Assembly: GCA_016217695.1 (NCBI GenBank)
Contig: JACRHE010000117.1
Location: forward strand, 1 to 38,686
Source: Nitrospirota bacterium
Lineage (GTDB): Bacteria > Nitrospirota > Thermodesulfovibrionia > Thermodesulfovibrionales > UBA6898
Direction: 5' to 3'
DNA length: 38,686 nucleotides
Both the position numbers and the translations under genes were made by a program. The notes below the pieces were generated by a model that was given only the letters and a program-made list of their open reading frames with translations, was not told where the DNA came from and made no database searches. Each line of letters opens with the position of its first letter. Positions within the stretch are counted from its first letter, which is position 1. Of the stretch, positions 1-8,393 are shown in pieces.

Positions 1-213
1 GCCCACAGCTATATCAGGCACGCCGGCATAAGTCACCGAGCTTATCCCGGTCACGAGTTCCGGAAGAGATGTGACAGAAGCCATCAGCACTACGCCAATC
101 CATGTCCTTCCAAGACCTGTTTTTTCGGCAATGATGTCGCCGTATTTTGAAAGTTTTGTCCCTGAATAGACAATAACTGCGGTGCAGGCTATGAATGCAA
201 GCCAGAGAAGCAA
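1..213 (-). CDS. Sodium/calcium exchanger family (CaCA) antiporter, N-terminal part
   Basis: Partial gene that runs off the left edge; only the first 71 codons are visible. Reading the minus strand from a TTG at 211-213 gives a hydrophobic first helix followed by a [21 protein letters not shown] stretch. This resembles the alpha-1 repeat of Na+/Ca2+ exchanger-type cation antiporters, where a (G/S)xTSxPEL motif lines the ion path. The TTG start is chosen because an AGGAG Shine-Dalgarno sequence lies about 7 bases upstream and no ATG is available. The gene follows the MscS-type gene by 9 bases, so it is probably the last visible member of the minus-strand operon that starts with gpgS. The family is confident. 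The ion (Ca2+, Na+, K+ or H+) cannot be told from this fragment. Confidence 0.75.
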   Translation of the reverse strand, partial: MLLWLAFIACTAVIVYSGTKLSKYGDIIAEKTGLGRTWIGVVLMASVTSLPELVTGISSVTYAGVPDIAVG

Positions 214-222
214 GTTTATCTC

Positions 223-918
223 CTATATATGGTTGATTTCATCCTCTTCCCCCTCACCATGCATCTTCTCTTCAAGATACTCGCGCGCGATCTGCCTCCC
301 CCCGAGGCCAAACGCAATTGAAAGGGCCAGGACAACTCCCCCAAATAGGATAGCAAAAGCAATCGCTACCGTTCCACTTCCGATACCCAGCTGCTCCAGG
401 GACATCGTAACGGCAAGGATGAGAACTGCAAGCCGGACAAACTTTCCTATCAGTCCGGATACCTTTATCCCGGCATTCACAGAGGCAATCAGCGCAGCCC
501 TTCCCATAAAATTACTCAGGAGATATCCGATGAAAAAGATAACAACAGAGGCAAAGACATGAGGGAGATAAAGAAGAAATCTTTCAAGAAGTCGTTCTAC
601 CGTGGGAATTTCCAGTGCGCGCATCGCAATGACCGCGAAAACGACCATGATGATCCACCCCATAACCTTTGAGAGAAGGCCGGATAAAGACTCCTCAATT
701 CCCCCCTTTTTCATCACCTCCGTCATTCCTGACGTCTCAAAGAAGCTATCCAGCCTGATTGCCCTCAGAATCCTGGTTAATATGACCTTAAGAAGCCATC
801 CGACAACGATGCCGACTGCCAGCAGCAGCAGCGAAATCAGAAAATTGGGAAGAAACAGCAATACTTTTTCTGTCAGCCTCGCAAATGGCTCTATTATTAC
901 CCGTTCGAACAAATTCAT
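223..918 (-). CDS. Small mechanosensitive-channel-like membrane protein (MscS TM-helix repeat family)
   Basis: A 231-residue protein with about five predicted membrane helices and no soluble C-terminal MscS beta domain. It has two copies of a helix-GxxxGWLLK/GYLLSNFMGR pattern and ends in an amphipathic SIAFGLGGRQIAREYLEE segment, typical of the 'conserved TM helix' family related to MscS (CmpX-like proteins). Such proteins are linked to osmotic or membrane-tension responses, but a pore has rarely been proven. The start has an AGGAGA ribosome site 5-6 bases upstream, immediately after the stop of the upstream glycosyltransferase (11-base gap), so translation is probably coupled. The C-terminus is strongly acidic. 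Placement beside an osmolyte synthase and ClC channel supports a role in osmotic balance; this is inference. Confidence 0.8.
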   Translation of the reverse strand: MNLFERVIIEPFARLTEKVLLFLPNFLISLLLLAVGIVVGWLLKVILTRILRAIRLDSFFETSGMTEVMKKGGIEESLSGLLSKVMGWIIMVVFAVIAMRALEIPTVERLLERFLLYLPHVFASVVIFFIGYLLSNFMGRAALIASVNAGIKVSGLIGKFVRLAVLILAVTMSLEQLGIGSGTVAIAFAILFGGVVLALSIAFGLGGRQIAREYLEEKMHGEGEEDEINHI

Positions 919-929
919 GGCATCTCCTT

Positions 930-2189
930 TCAGTTTTCCCAGCCTTTGAGAAGAAATGACTTTTTCTCCTCAAACACTTCACACAGGCCCTCGATTTTTT
1001 CTTCCACTTCCTGGGCCCTACTCTCGGCGGTTTCTATTACAAAGGAAGCGGTCCTTCCCACGTACAGCGGCGTAAGAGATTTCAACAGATGCTCCCTGTT
1101 TATAATTTCCCTGTGAAACGCAATTGCAAACTCGTAAATGACAGCCACCCACATTTCATCAGGCATATAAAACTTCTTTGCCGGGGAGGCAGTTTGCTTC
1201 AGAAAGTCTATAGTATCTTTCGACAGGAATTCATTCCATATATCAGATAATTCCTTCACTCCCAGCCTAAACCTCTCAATCATTCTATCAATATTGACCG
1301 ACACCGGCTCAAGGCCAACTGCATATTGAAATCCGAATGTCGGTACCGGTTCAGTTCGCGAGACGGCTCTCCACACATGCGGATAAATCTCAATCAGTCC
1401 AAAAGCAGAGGCAACCACCTGATATAACATGGCACTGAGGTCGGCACCCGGGTCCTTTGGGTCATGGATTTTTGCTCCCAAAAAAGCCTGGCAGATCTTG
1501 AAGCCGTCCGCAATAGCAGTGGTCGTCATCCAGATGTCGATACCGTATTTGGCCACATCTGTCCCCCATACGTCTTTGGTCAGAAAATATCTTGCCAGGG
1601 TTCCGGAAAATCCAAAATCTCCTCCGATTGGCTGCCTCACCCGCTTGCCGTATAAAGCGCGCGTAACCGGATAGATTATGCTGTTGGTTATAGTGCCGTC
1701 ATATTTGTGTCGGTGGTAAAGCGGAGCGACATAATCATAACCGTGCTCGGAAACAGGTTTTAGCAGTAGTTCTATCCACTCGGGTGTAATGCTTCTCAGA
1801 TCAGAATCAACGACGGCACAGGCCTTTACGTCAAGGGCAGAAGCAATTTCAAAAATTGTCCTGAATGCGCTCCCTTTTCCCGGGATGCCGTGGTATGGAG
1901 TGGTAATCTTAAATACCGGTCCGATTTGGTGATGCAGCAGAATTGCATTGGGATCATCGATAGTCGTATCCTTCACGACCTCCATGGTTCCATCAGAGGA
2001 ACCGCCGTCAGAGTTAACCAGAACGCATTTATTGCCGGGAAAATACTTTGCGAACCCAGTCTGAACCGCTCTCACTACATGTCCAATAGTGCCGGCATTG
2101 TTAAAGCTGGGGATGCCGACAAGAATTTCAGCGTCTCCTATTGCTTCGATCTGCTGTCTGACCCCTTCCTGAATGATCGCGCCTTCCAT
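930..2189 (-). CDS. GT-A glycosyltransferase related to glucosyl-3-phosphoglycerate synthase (GT81/GT2-like)
   Basis: A 419-residue cytosolic GT-A fold glycosyltransferase. Visible landmarks in order are VGIPSFNNAGT (nucleotide-sugar entry, about residue 24), SDGGSSDGT, PGKGSAF, VVDSDL (the DxD-type metal/UDP-sugar motif), a QPIGGDFGFSG segment, YGIDIW, and GAKIHDP with a candidate metal-binding histidine. This order matches GpgS enzymes of family GT81 (PGKG, VDSDL, QPLGGEY, YGVEIG, xxHR). It differs clearly from the gpgS-like protein encoded at 5770-6978, so the operon holds two different GT81-like enzymes. The C-terminal 130 residues are helical and match nothing I recognise. The acceptor is unknown. 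It could be phosphoglycerate, glucosylglycerate (giving a disaccharide solute) or a lipid. It lies 3 bases after the ClC gene and 11 before the MscS-type gene. Confidence 0.75.
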   Translation of the reverse strand: MEGAIIQEGVRQQIEAIGDAEILVGIPSFNNAGTIGHVVRAVQTGFAKYFPGNKCVLVNSDGGSSDGTMEVVKDTTIDDPNAILLHHQIGPVFKITTPYHGIPGKGSAFRTIFEIASALDVKACAVVDSDLRSITPEWIELLLKPVSEHGYDYVAPLYHRHKYDGTITNSIIYPVTRALYGKRVRQPIGGDFGFSGTLARYFLTKDVWGTDVAKYGIDIWMTTTAIADGFKICQAFLGAKIHDPKDPGADLSAMLYQVVASAFGLIEIYPHVWRAVSRTEPVPTFGFQYAVGLEPVSVNIDRMIERFRLGVKELSDIWNEFLSKDTIDFLKQTASPAKKFYMPDEMWVAVIYEFAIAFHREIINREHLLKSLTPLYVGRTASFVIETAESRAQEVEEKIEGLCEVFEEKKSFLLKGWEN

Positions 2190-2192
2190 GAG

Positions 2193-3539
2193 TTATCGTT
2201 TCTCTTTCATCCTACCGCTGCCTTTCAATATAACACCCAAAAAACTTTTTTCCCTGTATTCATATTCACTTCCTTCTATATGCTTCATCTCCCGACCTTT
2301 TTTTACCGTCAGGGAGGATGATTTGGATATCGAGAGTATCTGACTGGGATATACGCTTCTGTGACCGGTCATGAGAAAACTAATAACACAAGATACGGCG
2401 GCGTAAGGCGCAAGTTCGGGACCGAAAAGCTCCATAGCCATAATGCTCGCAGAAATGGGAGTATTAGCCGCCCCCGCAAGCACACTTACCATGCCGACGG
2501 CTGAGAATACGGACAGATCGAAGCCAGGCAGACGGCCGATAAGGTTGCCGGCTGCAGAACCTACAAAGAAGATCGGCGTGATAATCCCTCCGCTCCCTCC
2601 AAAGCTGAGAGTCACCGATGTAAATAAAATCTTCATAACAGACGCATACCATGGCAGGGTATTGCCCTCCACTGAATTCTTGATTGTTTCAAGTCCGAGA
2701 CCAAGATATCTATTTGATATGAAAAATGTCAGGACTACAAGTGATAAGCCTCCCATCAGAGCCTTCCCTTCGTCCCTGATGGGCATTTTATGGCTCAGCT
2801 TCTCAAATATTTTCAACATTTCAATAAACAGAAGCGAGAACATTCCAAAAAAAATACCCGCTGCACAGACCTTGAGGAAAAAAAGACTGCTGAATACTGG
2901 AATAAAATTTAAGGGTTGGTGGAAGTATGCAACGCCGAGGGCCGACGATATCTGATATCCGACTATGCCCGCAACAAAAGACGGAAGAAGGACATCGTAA
3001 AGAAGCCCTCCTACAAAGAGCACCTCAACTCCAAAAATAGCCCCGGCAATCGGAGTTCCAAAGACGGTTGCAAAACCCGCGCTTATTCCGCATATTACAA
3101 GTTTCCGCCGGTCTCTCTTTCCGAATCTGAACAGATCGGCAAAACCCGAGCAGAGGGCCGCACCTATCTGAGCCGCAGGGCCTTCCTTTCCTGCCGAGCC
3201 GCCGCAGGATATGGTTATCACAGTCGCAAGGAGTTTAACAGGCACAACCGAGAGCTTGATCTTTCCAGAATTCCGGTGAACGGCTTCAATGATTTTTTCG
3301 GTGCCGTGGCCACGGGCATCAGGCGCGAAATATTTTACCAACAAAGTGCTCGTGAGAAGACCAACTGGAATCAGAAAGTAGTAATACGGGCGCCCTTCGA
3401 CAAGAGCTATGCCCTTATGAAGGAGACCGAGGAAAATTGCCGTTGACACACCCACGATGACACCGATACAGCTTGAAAGAAAAAGCCACTTGAGAATACT
3501 CACGAAAAGAACGGATTCTTCCACAACCTTTTTCCTCAT
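2193..3539 (-). CDS. ClC family chloride channel or H+/Cl- antiporter
   Basis: A 448-residue polytopic membrane protein with all main ClC signatures. GHGTEKIIEA (about residues 77-86) stands where the GSGIP anion filter is usual. GKEGP (117-121) carries the gating glutamate E119. GTPIAGAIFGVE includes E172, equivalent to the internal proton glutamate of E. coli ClcA. GGSGGIITP and NTPISASIMAMELFG follow. Keeping both glutamates favours a H+/Cl- exchanger over a passive channel (family knowledge). There is no C-terminal CBS pair. The start codon overlaps the stop of the upstream GT39-type gene as ATGA, so the two are translationally coupled. The unusual filter sequence (GHGTE instead of GSGIPE) leaves anion specificity open. 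Its operon suggests anion movement coupled to osmolyte control. Confidence 0.9.
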   Translation of the reverse strand: MRKKVVEESVLFVSILKWLFLSSCIGVIVGVSTAIFLGLLHKGIALVEGRPYYYFLIPVGLLTSTLLVKYFAPDARGHGTEKIIEAVHRNSGKIKLSVVPVKLLATVITISCGGSAGKEGPAAQIGAALCSGFADLFRFGKRDRRKLVICGISAGFATVFGTPIAGAIFGVEVLFVGGLLYDVLLPSFVAGIVGYQISSALGVAYFHQPLNFIPVFSSLFFLKVCAAGIFFGMFSLLFIEMLKIFEKLSHKMPIRDEGKALMGGLSLVVLTFFISNRYLGLGLETIKNSVEGNTLPWYASVMKILFTSVTLSFGGSGGIITPIFFVGSAAGNLIGRLPGFDLSVFSAVGMVSVLAGAANTPISASIMAMELFGPELAPYAAVSCVISFLMTGHRSVYPSQILSISKSSSLTVKKGREMKHIEGSEYEYREKSFLGVILKGSGRMKEKR

Positions 3540-4774
3540 AAGAGAGTTACCCTACCTAACAGGAACAGCGGTCTGTATGCAAGTACAGGCACATATCCAC
3601 CAGCGACCAGGGGATATAAATATGCACCCCAGATTATAACCACGATCATTGCCCATTTATACGCGCGAGAGGGATTTCTAAATCTGCTGCAAAATGCAGT
3701 AAGCCCATAAGCGGTAAGCAGATAGGCAAATGGAAGGACCGGGATGACAGAGTACAGCAAAAGTGGTCTGCTAACGATCGCAAACTGGCCGTATGTGCAA
3801 AGAAATAGCACCAGAATAATAAACAGCGAGGCATCCTTATCCTTATGGGACCGATAAAGAGCGTATACTGCTGCCGGGAAAGTAAACAGACTTACCATCG
3901 GATTCAGCATCAGGATGACAAAGTTGCCGAAGATTCCTGCGACTCCATCCTGGCTTCCATAAACAACAGGCATGACAAACCATTGCAAGGGTGAGGAGGG
4001 CGAGTGACGCATGAATTCGCTGGAGAAATCGCCCAGCGTCTGCGCCTGCAATATCCTATAGGCGTCGATCTGGAGGTTGAAGAGATCGCCAAGACTATAT
4101 CCTCTCGACATCCATGGATAATACTGCAGGATATAGATACCAAGAGGGATCAGGACAAAGACACCGAAAGTATGCAATACCGTCTCAAGTGACCAGTTTC
4201 CAGCACTGCGCCTCGCAGCCAAGAAGTAAGACAGCAGAACAATGCAGGGGACAATATAGTACCACTTAATGGCAAGCGCAACCCCTAAGCAGAATCCCGC
4301 AATAATGGGCGAACGAAGACGTCCTTTCAGGTATACCACTACAACATACACTGCGCCAAGGAAAAAAAAGATCGACGGCACTTCACCCAGTATCGATCTG
4401 GAATATGCGATATGAACCGGCTCGAAAAGCAGAAATACTGATGCTGCAAAGGCGGTCTTATCATCCCGGAACAGCTCCTTTCCAAGCAAATAGACCATAA
4501 GAACGGAAAGGCTGCCGAAGATCACATTCTTCATTCGCCAGCCGTAAGGATTATGTCCGAAAAGTTTTATACTTGCCTCAGCGAGATAATACTTCATGGG
4601 AGGGTGCACCCAGTCATCCGGACTGAAAGATCCGTTTCTGAGGAAGTTTGCCGATGCCCGGACGATGGTTTCCTGATCGCCGGTATAATGCCATTTATAT
4701 GCTATCCCCCAGAATCTAAGTACAAAGGCGAAGATAAAAATTCCAGCTATCCAGAGAACCCGTTTTCTAAGCAT
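3536..4774 (-). CDS. GT39/PMT-type membrane glycosyltransferase (ArnT-like)
   Basis: About 412 residues with 10-12 hydrophobic segments. After the first helix comes TGDQE, an acidic pair in the position of the catalytic Asp/Glu of protein O-mannosyltransferase and ArnT enzymes. Then come HPPMKYYL, an NPYGWRMKNVIFGSLSV segment and a KELF motif, all typical of the PMT_2/GT39 fold. Such enzymes use polyprenyl-phosphate sugars on the outer face of the inner membrane. I chose the ATG at 4772-4774, which overlaps the end of the preceding gene by a few bases. An upstream in-frame ATG at 4799-4801 would add nine residues but lacks a ribosome site. It ends in an ATGA overlap with the ClC gene. Its substrate is unknown, and its presence in an ion/osmolyte operon is unexpected. 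Confidence 0.75.
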   Translation of the reverse strand: MLRKRVLWIAGIFIFAFVLRFWGIAYKWHYTGDQETIVRASANFLRNGSFSPDDWVHPPMKYYLAEASIKLFGHNPYGWRMKNVIFGSLSVLMVYLLGKELFRDDKTAFAASVFLLFEPVHIAYSRSILGEVPSIFFFLGAVYVVVVYLKGRLRSPIIAGFCLGVALAIKWYYIVPCIVLLSYFLAARRSAGNWSLETVLHTFGVFVLIPLGIYILQYYPWMSRGYSLGDLFNLQIDAYRILQAQTLGDFSSEFMRHSPSSPLQWFVMPVVYGSQDGVAGIFGNFVILMLNPMVSLFTFPAAVYALYRSHKDKDASLFIILVLFLCTYGQFAIVSRPLLLYSVIPVLPFAYLLTAYGLTAFCSRFRNPSRAYKWAMIVVIIWGAYLYPLVAGGYVPVLAYRPLFLLGRVTLL

Positions 4775-5783
4775 CAGGCACCGACTTCCCGGCCAAACCA
4801 TCCTCCTGACGACCTGAAACAGTTATCAGGTCGCTCCTGATGTTTCCACCTGACAACAAACTGAAGATTCGCTCCATTTCCACATCCGACCAGCAGTCGC
4901 TGGCTACCGAAACAAGGACGGGATCTCTTACAGGATCAAAATCACTGAAACGCATAATAATCAGGGGAACACCTTCGTGTATCGCCATTCTTATGAACCG
5001 TTCTCCAAAGTATACATAGGGATACACGCTGAGGTTACGAGCGACCTCCGGCCAGGCATCGTCAGGGATAATATGATATATCTTATTGATGATTTTCTCG
5101 TAAATGGCAAGATATAGATAGTTGTCTTCCTCCGCTCTGTACTTAACGCTCTTAGGACAGATAAGGGGGTAGGTTTCTTCAATAATCAGCCGATTCAGCT
5201 GTATAACTACTTTCTTTCGATTTTCCGAGAGGGTCCTGAACCCGGCCGGGTACCCCCTCGATGCGCGGATCAGGCGTTTGGCTCTGGATGAAAGAGAAAG
5301 AGATTTTTTCTCTTTCCAGGCAGCATAAAAATAACGCGATTCCAATATCTCGTTAAGCATGTCTATACCGCACTCCCGATGGCGCAGCCGTATCTTATAT
5401 CTGTCACGCAGGATTGCAGAACACAAGGATTTCACCGTCAGGTCACCCGAAAATTCCTCAGGGCGGAACCGGAACTCCGCATGAGATACGGGCTGAATTT
5501 CCAGATATCTGTCAAAAAGATATAACGTCCTTCCCCTGACAGCAGCTCCCTTCCAAACAGCAAATGCATCCTGGGGGTCGTCTATGACTTCAAACTTCGT
5601 GGGAGTGATAGTCTTTACGTTTGTCCTGCCGGCATGCCACAGAAGAATAACCACTCCTGCAAAACAAAAGTATATCAAAAAGATTTCAACCCTGCGCCTT
5701 TTTGGACTCGGAGAAGCTCCGTCCCATTGTCCCGGCGACGGTGAGAAGCTCCCCGAGGACGAACCGGAATCATGCATTGTCAT
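4767..5783 (-). CDS. Membrane-anchored protein of unknown function
   Basis: I do not recognise this 338-residue protein. It begins with about 27 polar residues rich in Ser, Pro and Gly ending in KRRR, then has one hydrophobic helix (about 32-50) ending in LLWHAGR. The N-terminus should therefore be cytoplasmic and the remaining 285 residues periplasmic. That part is mixed alpha/beta and charged, with several cysteines (for example in SLCSAI, RHRECGID and PLICPKS). There is no known catalytic motif. The first ATG lies inside the last codons of gpgS (14-base overlap); the third residue is also Met and has GGAAG upstream, so either start is possible. It then overlaps the GT39-type gene. The tight coupling suggests it works with the glycosyltransferases or channels here. 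Confidence 0.6.
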   Translation of the reverse strand: MTMHDSGSSSGSFSPSPGQWDGASPSPKRRRVEIFLIYFCFAGVVILLWHAGRTNVKTITPTKFEVIDDPQDAFAVWKGAAVRGRTLYLFDRYLEIQPVSHAEFRFRPEEFSGDLTVKSLCSAILRDRYKIRLRHRECGIDMLNEILESRYFYAAWKEKKSLSLSSRAKRLIRASRGYPAGFRTLSENRKKVVIQLNRLIIEETYPLICPKSVKYRAEEDNYLYLAIYEKIINKIYHIIPDDAWPEVARNLSVYPYVYFGERFIRMAIHEGVPLIIMRFSDFDPVRDPVLVSVASDCWSDVEMERIFSLLSGGNIRSDLITVSGRQEDGLAGKSVPDA

Positions 5784-6978
5784 CTTCCACGGCCTTCCTG
5801 ACCTTGAGAAGAATATCCGGAAAAGCAGAAGTTACCCTGTCCCAACTCGATATGAGCGGAACACCCAAAGGGTCTTCGGTAATTGTTTCAGCCGCTTTTT
5901 TTATGCCGTTCATGAAGGTATCCACAGCAAGACTCTCCTGATGTCTGTCAAAAAAAAGACCGTTTATCGCAGCGTCATCTTCGAAGCGCTTGAGCATATC
6001 CTGTGCAGTTCTTACATAAGTCGGAACAAGAGTCTTGAAAAACCCGTCCGAGAACACGATCCCTTCAGAGGCCAGCGTCCTGAATATTGATTTACTTATA
6101 TCCACGCACATCTTATGAAGCCCCTTCTCAGGATCTACTTCCGAGAGGGCTTGATGCTTGTGCTCATAATTGTCGGCGATGTCCACCTGGCAGACCCTCC
6201 TGAGAGATGTATTTCTATAAACTTCTGCAAGAACTCCGACCTCAAGTCCCCAGTCCCCCGGAATCTTGTTAATTCGAGCCATATCGACATCCATCGAAAA
6301 TTCACCGGCCAGCGGATATCTGAAACTGTCGAAGAAAACCAGAAGTGGATGATATCCGATGATCTTCTGGAGAGACCTTATCAGCGGGGTGACAAGCAGT
6401 CTGGTAACCCTGCCGTGCAACCTGTCGGTTACGCGGCTATAGAATCCCTTGCAGAAATCGTAATCAAGATTCGGATTTACAACCGGATAACAGAGCCTTG
6501 CGAGGAGATCCCTGCTATAGGTAAGAATGTCGCAATCATGCAGAGCTATCACGTGAAAATCCTGATGTGAGAGAACATAACCGTAAGCCATCCAGGCAGC
6601 TCTGCCTTTACCGGGCTCTCCGATCGGAAGGCCCCCGGCCTGAATGGTGCTGTAAATCCCACTTAGTCTGGGTCCTGAATTCCACAGAATACTTGTTTTT
6701 TGAGGAAGCTCGGAGAAAAACTGCCGCGCATGTCTGAATTCTTCTGCAGTCGCAGGACCGAGGGAAACGACAACTTCACGCACATAGGCGGCATGTTTCA
6801 GCTCCCTGACAATCCCTTTAAGCGCCTCGCCCTGCAGTTCACTATAAAGAGACGGCAGAACAACAGCAATTGGTCGAGCCTGGGCATACCAGGAGAGCTC
6901 TGCCTCGATCTTTTCGATATCCAGCCTGCCAAGGCGATGAAAAGTTGCAACTACGCCAGTTTGATAGAAATCGGACAT
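5770..6978 (-). CDS. gpgS: Glucosyl-3-phosphoglycerate synthase-like enzyme (GT81)
   Basis: A 402-residue soluble enzyme. GpgS joins glucose from an NDP-glucose to 3-phosphoglycerate, giving glucosyl-3-phosphoglycerate, the precursor of the compatible solute glucosylglycerate. Visible features are VVLPSLYSEL near residue 38, EPGKGRAAWMAYGYVL, ALHDCDIL (DxD-type metal/UDP motif), FCKGFYSR, a RYPLAGEFSMD segment, DWGLEVGVLAEVY and DNYEHKHQ with candidate ligand histidines. These follow the order seen in bacterial and archaeal GpgS proteins such as that of Persephonella (from memory). The start is firm: AAGGAGG at 6984-6990 lies 5 bases before the ATG. It is the first gene of the minus-strand operon and diverges from a glycerate kinase gene. 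Sugar-donor specificity (glucose versus mannose) cannot be read here. Confidence 0.82.
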   Translation of the reverse strand: MSDFYQTGVVATFHRLGRLDIEKIEAELSWYAQARPIAVVLPSLYSELQGEALKGIVRELKHAAYVREVVVSLGPATAEEFRHARQFFSELPQKTSILWNSGPRLSGIYSTIQAGGLPIGEPGKGRAAWMAYGYVLSHQDFHVIALHDCDILTYSRDLLARLCYPVVNPNLDYDFCKGFYSRVTDRLHGRVTRLLVTPLIRSLQKIIGYHPLLVFFDSFRYPLAGEFSMDVDMARINKIPGDWGLEVGVLAEVYRNTSLRRVCQVDIADNYEHKHQALSEVDPEKGLHKMCVDISKSIFRTLASEGIVFSDGFFKTLVPTYVRTAQDMLKRFEDDAAINGLFFDRHQESLAVDTFMNGIKKAAETITEDPLGVPLISSWDRVTSAFPDILLKVRKAVEDDNA

Positions 6979-7079
6979 ACAAACCTCCTTTATCTTCTGC
7001 CTTCGACCGTATAAAAGCGGCAGTCGCTCGAAATGGAAAAATCGACTTATCGGACTTTCATGATAGTATAAAAATAGTC
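6979..7079. promoter_or_regulatory. Divergent promoter region between gpgS and the glycerate kinase gene
   Basis: This 101-base gap separates two divergent units, so both promoters must lie here or just inside the flanking genes. On the minus side a strong AAGGAGG ribosome site (6984-6990) serves gpgS. On the plus side a TATAAA -10-like box at 7067-7072 sits so close to the glycerate kinase ATG (7080) that the transcript could be nearly leaderless; no Shine-Dalgarno sequence is visible there. No convincing -35 box or operator palindrome was found for either direction. Confidence 0.4.
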
Positions 7080-8393
7080 ATGCATATAGATTATCACAAA
7101 AAAGTTGCTTCTGATATTTTCTGTTCAGCCATAAAAAAGGTAGATCCTTACTCACTTGTGCTTAACTTTAAAGACGAGATACGTGCGGCTTATGAGCACG
7201 CAAGCGCCGGAAAACTCATAACAATCGGGGCCGGCAAGGCCTCAGTTCCTATGGGTAAGGCAGTCGAAGACACTCTGCGTGACATTATCGGAGAAGGCCT
7301 GCTGATCACAAAATATGGTCACAGCCACAGGCAACACCCTCCGGAGAAATTACAAGTTATTGAGGCGGGTCACCCGATACCTGACGAAAACGGCTTTTTC
7401 GGAACTGCCGATGCAGTCCGCCTTCTTCGTGATGCTGATGAGCATACCCTTGTTCTATGCCTGTTTTCAGGAGGCGCATCGGCACTGCTTGTCTGCCCCT
7501 ATAACGGCATCACTTTAGAGGAAAAGCAATACGTCTCCGAAATGCTCCTGAAGGCAGGCGCCGACATCACTGAGTTAAATACCGTGAGAAAACATATCTC
7601 ACGCGTAAAAGGCGGCCGGCTTGCAGAACTGGCCGCTCCTGCAAGGGTTTTTTCCCTGATTCTCTCGGACGTCATTGGAGACAGACTTGATGTCATTGCG
7701 TCAGGACCTACCGCTGCGGACACGACAACCTTCAGCGACGCTCTGAGAGTTCTGGAAAAGCACGGGCTTCTAAACAAGGCCCCGGAAAGTGTCCTGCACG
7801 TCATACGTGACGGCATTAAAGGTCTCATTGAGGAAACGCCAAAGAATGACAATCCGCTCTTTGAAAACATTGAAAATATAATAATAGGCAGCAACACAAT
7901 TGCCCTGAGTGAGGCAAAGCAGGCAGCACGGGAAAAGGGTCTCGATGCTGAAATACTGTCTTCCGAAATTCGGGGCGAAGCACGGGAAGTCGGCAAATGG
8001 CTTGCCAACAAGGCAATCGGACTAAGAAAAGCAAAGAGCTCATCGCGTTCATGCTGTCTGATCTCGGGCGGCGAAACAACTGTCACGGTAAAAGGGAACG
8101 GACTGGGCGGAAGAAACACGGAACTCGCCCTGGCTTTCGCCATGGAGATAGACGGCATGGATGGAATCACTTTGCTGTCAGCAGGTACCGACGGAACCGA
8201 TGGCCCGTCAGATGCTGCAGGGGCAATAGTCGACGGCGAAACGATCGGCACGGCAAAAAGTCTCGGACTCGATCCTCGCGACTATCTGGAAAATAACGAC
8301 TCTTACAGTTTTTTCAGAAAGGCCGGGGGTCTATTTATCACCGGACCTACAGGAACAAATGTGATGGACATTCAGATAGTTCTGCTCAGATGA
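7080..8393 (+). CDS. Glycerate 2-kinase (GckA/MOFRL family)
   Basis: A 437-residue cytosolic kinase that phosphorylates D-glycerate to 2-phosphoglycerate with ATP. The N-terminal part has the GAGKASVPMG loop (about residue 42) and CLFSGGASALL. The C-terminal MOFRL domain is clear from LISGGETTV, GLGGRNTELALAFA and AGTDGTDGPSDAAG, which bind the nucleotide and substrate. The open frame extends upstream to 6870, but that part overlaps the divergent gpgS gene. Starting at the ATG at 7080 gives the normal family length. The gene overlaps the phosphatase gene by ATGA. Next to a glucosylglycerate pathway it could salvage glycerate released when the solute is hydrolysed; it could equally serve serine or glyoxylate metabolism. 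Family very sure, pathway role inferred. Confidence 0.9.
   Translation: MHIDYHKKVASDIFCSAIKKVDPYSLVLNFKDEIRAAYEHASAGKLITIGAGKASVPMGKAVEDTLRDIIGEGLLITKYGHSHRQHPPEKLQVIEAGHPIPDENGFFGTADAVRLLRDADEHTLVLCLFSGGASALLVCPYNGITLEEKQYVSEMLLKAGADITELNTVRKHISRVKGGRLAELAAPARVFSLILSDVIGDRLDVIASGPTAADTTTFSDALRVLEKHGLLNKAPESVLHVIRDGIKGLIEETPKNDNPLFENIENIIIGSNTIALSEAKQAAREKGLDAEILSSEIRGEAREVGKWLANKAIGLRKAKSSSRSCCLISGGETTVTVKGNGLGGRNTELALAFAMEIDGMDGITLLSAGTDGTDGPSDAAGAIVDGETIGTAKSLGLDPRDYLENNDSYSFFRKAGGLFITGPTGTNVMDIQIVLLR

Noticed and set aside
4775-4801. Nine-residue N-terminal extension of the GT39-type protein
   Set aside because: No ribosome site and polar residues before the first helix; the ATG at 4774 is simpler, though not proven.
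6870-7079. Upstream extension of the glycerate kinase frame
   Set aside because: It overlaps the start of divergent gpgS and is not like the family N-terminus; the ATG at 7080 gives the normal length.
7499-8251. 250-codon open frame antisense to the glycerate kinase
   Set aside because: Ser/Pro/Ala-rich mirror of the MOFRL gene, no motifs or start signals.
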